NCBI GenBank assembly: GCA_023101725.1
Contig: JALJCO010003102.1
Location: 372,001-436,000, forward strand
DNA: 64,000 nucleotides
Direction of reading: 5' to 3'
Source: Atherinomorus stipes
Taxonomy: Eukaryota; Chordata; Actinopteri; Atheriniformes; Atherinidae
Shown one piece after another: positions 63,525-64,000 of this stretch (positions within the stretch are counted from its first letter, which is position 1; every line of letters starts with the position of its first letter). The translations under genes and the position numbers were made by a program. Below the pieces are notes generated by a model. The model was not told the DNA's origin. It ran no database searches and saw nothing but the letters and a program-made list of their open reading frames with translations.

Positions 63525-63954
63525 TAGGGATGTAAATCACTAGTTAGATCACAATGCAATATTATATCGATACAGTGGATAGCGATTCAGTGTTTGTCAA
63601 TATCTCAAATTCATGATACAGTTTTGATTTGATTTAGGATCCGCCCATAGAAATGAAATTACATGAAACAATATTGCAAGTAATGAACAAGGTTACTGTT
63701 TTTTAACATAACTCTAAGCTTCTACTTACTTGAAAGTGCAAGCAGTGCAATGTCCCTGTGTCACTTCTATCCCCTGCACAACTATAAACATGAATTTTGT
63801 TGTGAAAATGTTGTCGGTGGAACTTCAAAATGAAGCCATTTTTCATGATAAAAGTGGGTTTTATGTTAATCTTGGGGGATTTTAATTAATTCACGATCCA
63901 TACTTTTTTTTATATCAATGTATCAACATAGATTGATGTATTGTTACACCCCTA
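63525..63954. mobile_element. Probable hAT MITE with TAGGGATGTAA ends
   Basis: TAGGGATGTAA at 63525 and TTACACCCCTA ending at 63954 are near-complementary ends. Sub-terminal tatatcgatac and caatgtatcaac, in opposite sense, are typical of teleost hAT MITEs. The flanking 8-mers do not match. Confidence 0.55.
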
Positions 63955-64000
63955 GGCAAGGCAAGGCAAGTTTATTTGTATAGCACATTTCATGTACAGA
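63955..64000. mobile_element. Start of a LINE-type 3' end repeat, cut by the window edge
   Basis: GGCAAGGCAAGGCAAGTTTA followed by tttgtatagcac is the standard terminus of a very abundant teleost non-LTR repeat, usually read from the minus strand. Only 46 bases are in view. Confidence 0.55.

Overview
The window looks like teleost fish genomic DNA. It is AT-rich and mostly non-coding. It holds one recognisable host exon, which encodes a neurexin C-terminus closest to neurexin-1, and a dense layer of transposable elements of teleost type: a BEL/Pao LTR retrotransposon, hAT, Tc1/mariner and TTAA-flanked miniature elements (MITEs), tRNA-derived SINEs, degraded LINEs, and AT and tetranucleotide microsatellites. 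The species cannot be named from the sequence alone.

Layout. Positions 1-14816 read as the end of the last nrxn1 intron on the + strand. They contain hAT-like and foldback MITEs, LINE fragments and a promoter-like DNA transposon at 11234-12060. The terminal nrxn1 exon is 14817-15121 (transmembrane segment, cytoplasmic tail, PDZ ligand EYYV), followed by a probable 3' UTR to about 16.8 kb. Everything after that appears intergenic. From 18.7 to 20.7 kb there is a G-homopolymer block and then an extreme A/T-homopolymer block that may be an assembly artefact. From 24.19 to 33.69 kb there is a nest of elements: an outer inverted-repeat element holds two TTAA-flanked elements, and one of these was split by a complete BEL/Pao retrotransposon (25025-32130) with apparently identical LTRs, a CACGT target duplication and an uninterrupted 1943-codon polyprotein. 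From 40.8 to 44.3 kb there are LINE and Tc1-like remnants. From 47.2 to 49.1 kb there is a hAT MITE with a perfect 8-bp duplication, and a second TTAA MITE split by a solo LTR. From 50 to 55.7 kb there are AT microsatellites invaded by TA-targeting elements, a TA-flanked element filled with LINE and SINE pieces, and a clear tRNA-type SINE. From 60.6 to 61.3 kb a fourth TTAA element lies next to a near-perfect foldback. The window ends in a hAT-like MITE and the start of another repeat.

The only gene likely to serve the host is nrxn1. The only locus that looks able to encode a complete set of mobility proteins is the BEL/Pao element. No CRISPR array, tRNA gene, rRNA gene or new multi-gene system was found. 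The points most worth a second look are the nested insertions, the four TTAA elements that share an AG/AGG terminus but otherwise differ, the young BEL/Pao copy with its odd LTR end and intron-like LTR, and the transposon carrying perfect CRE and NRF1-type palindromes.
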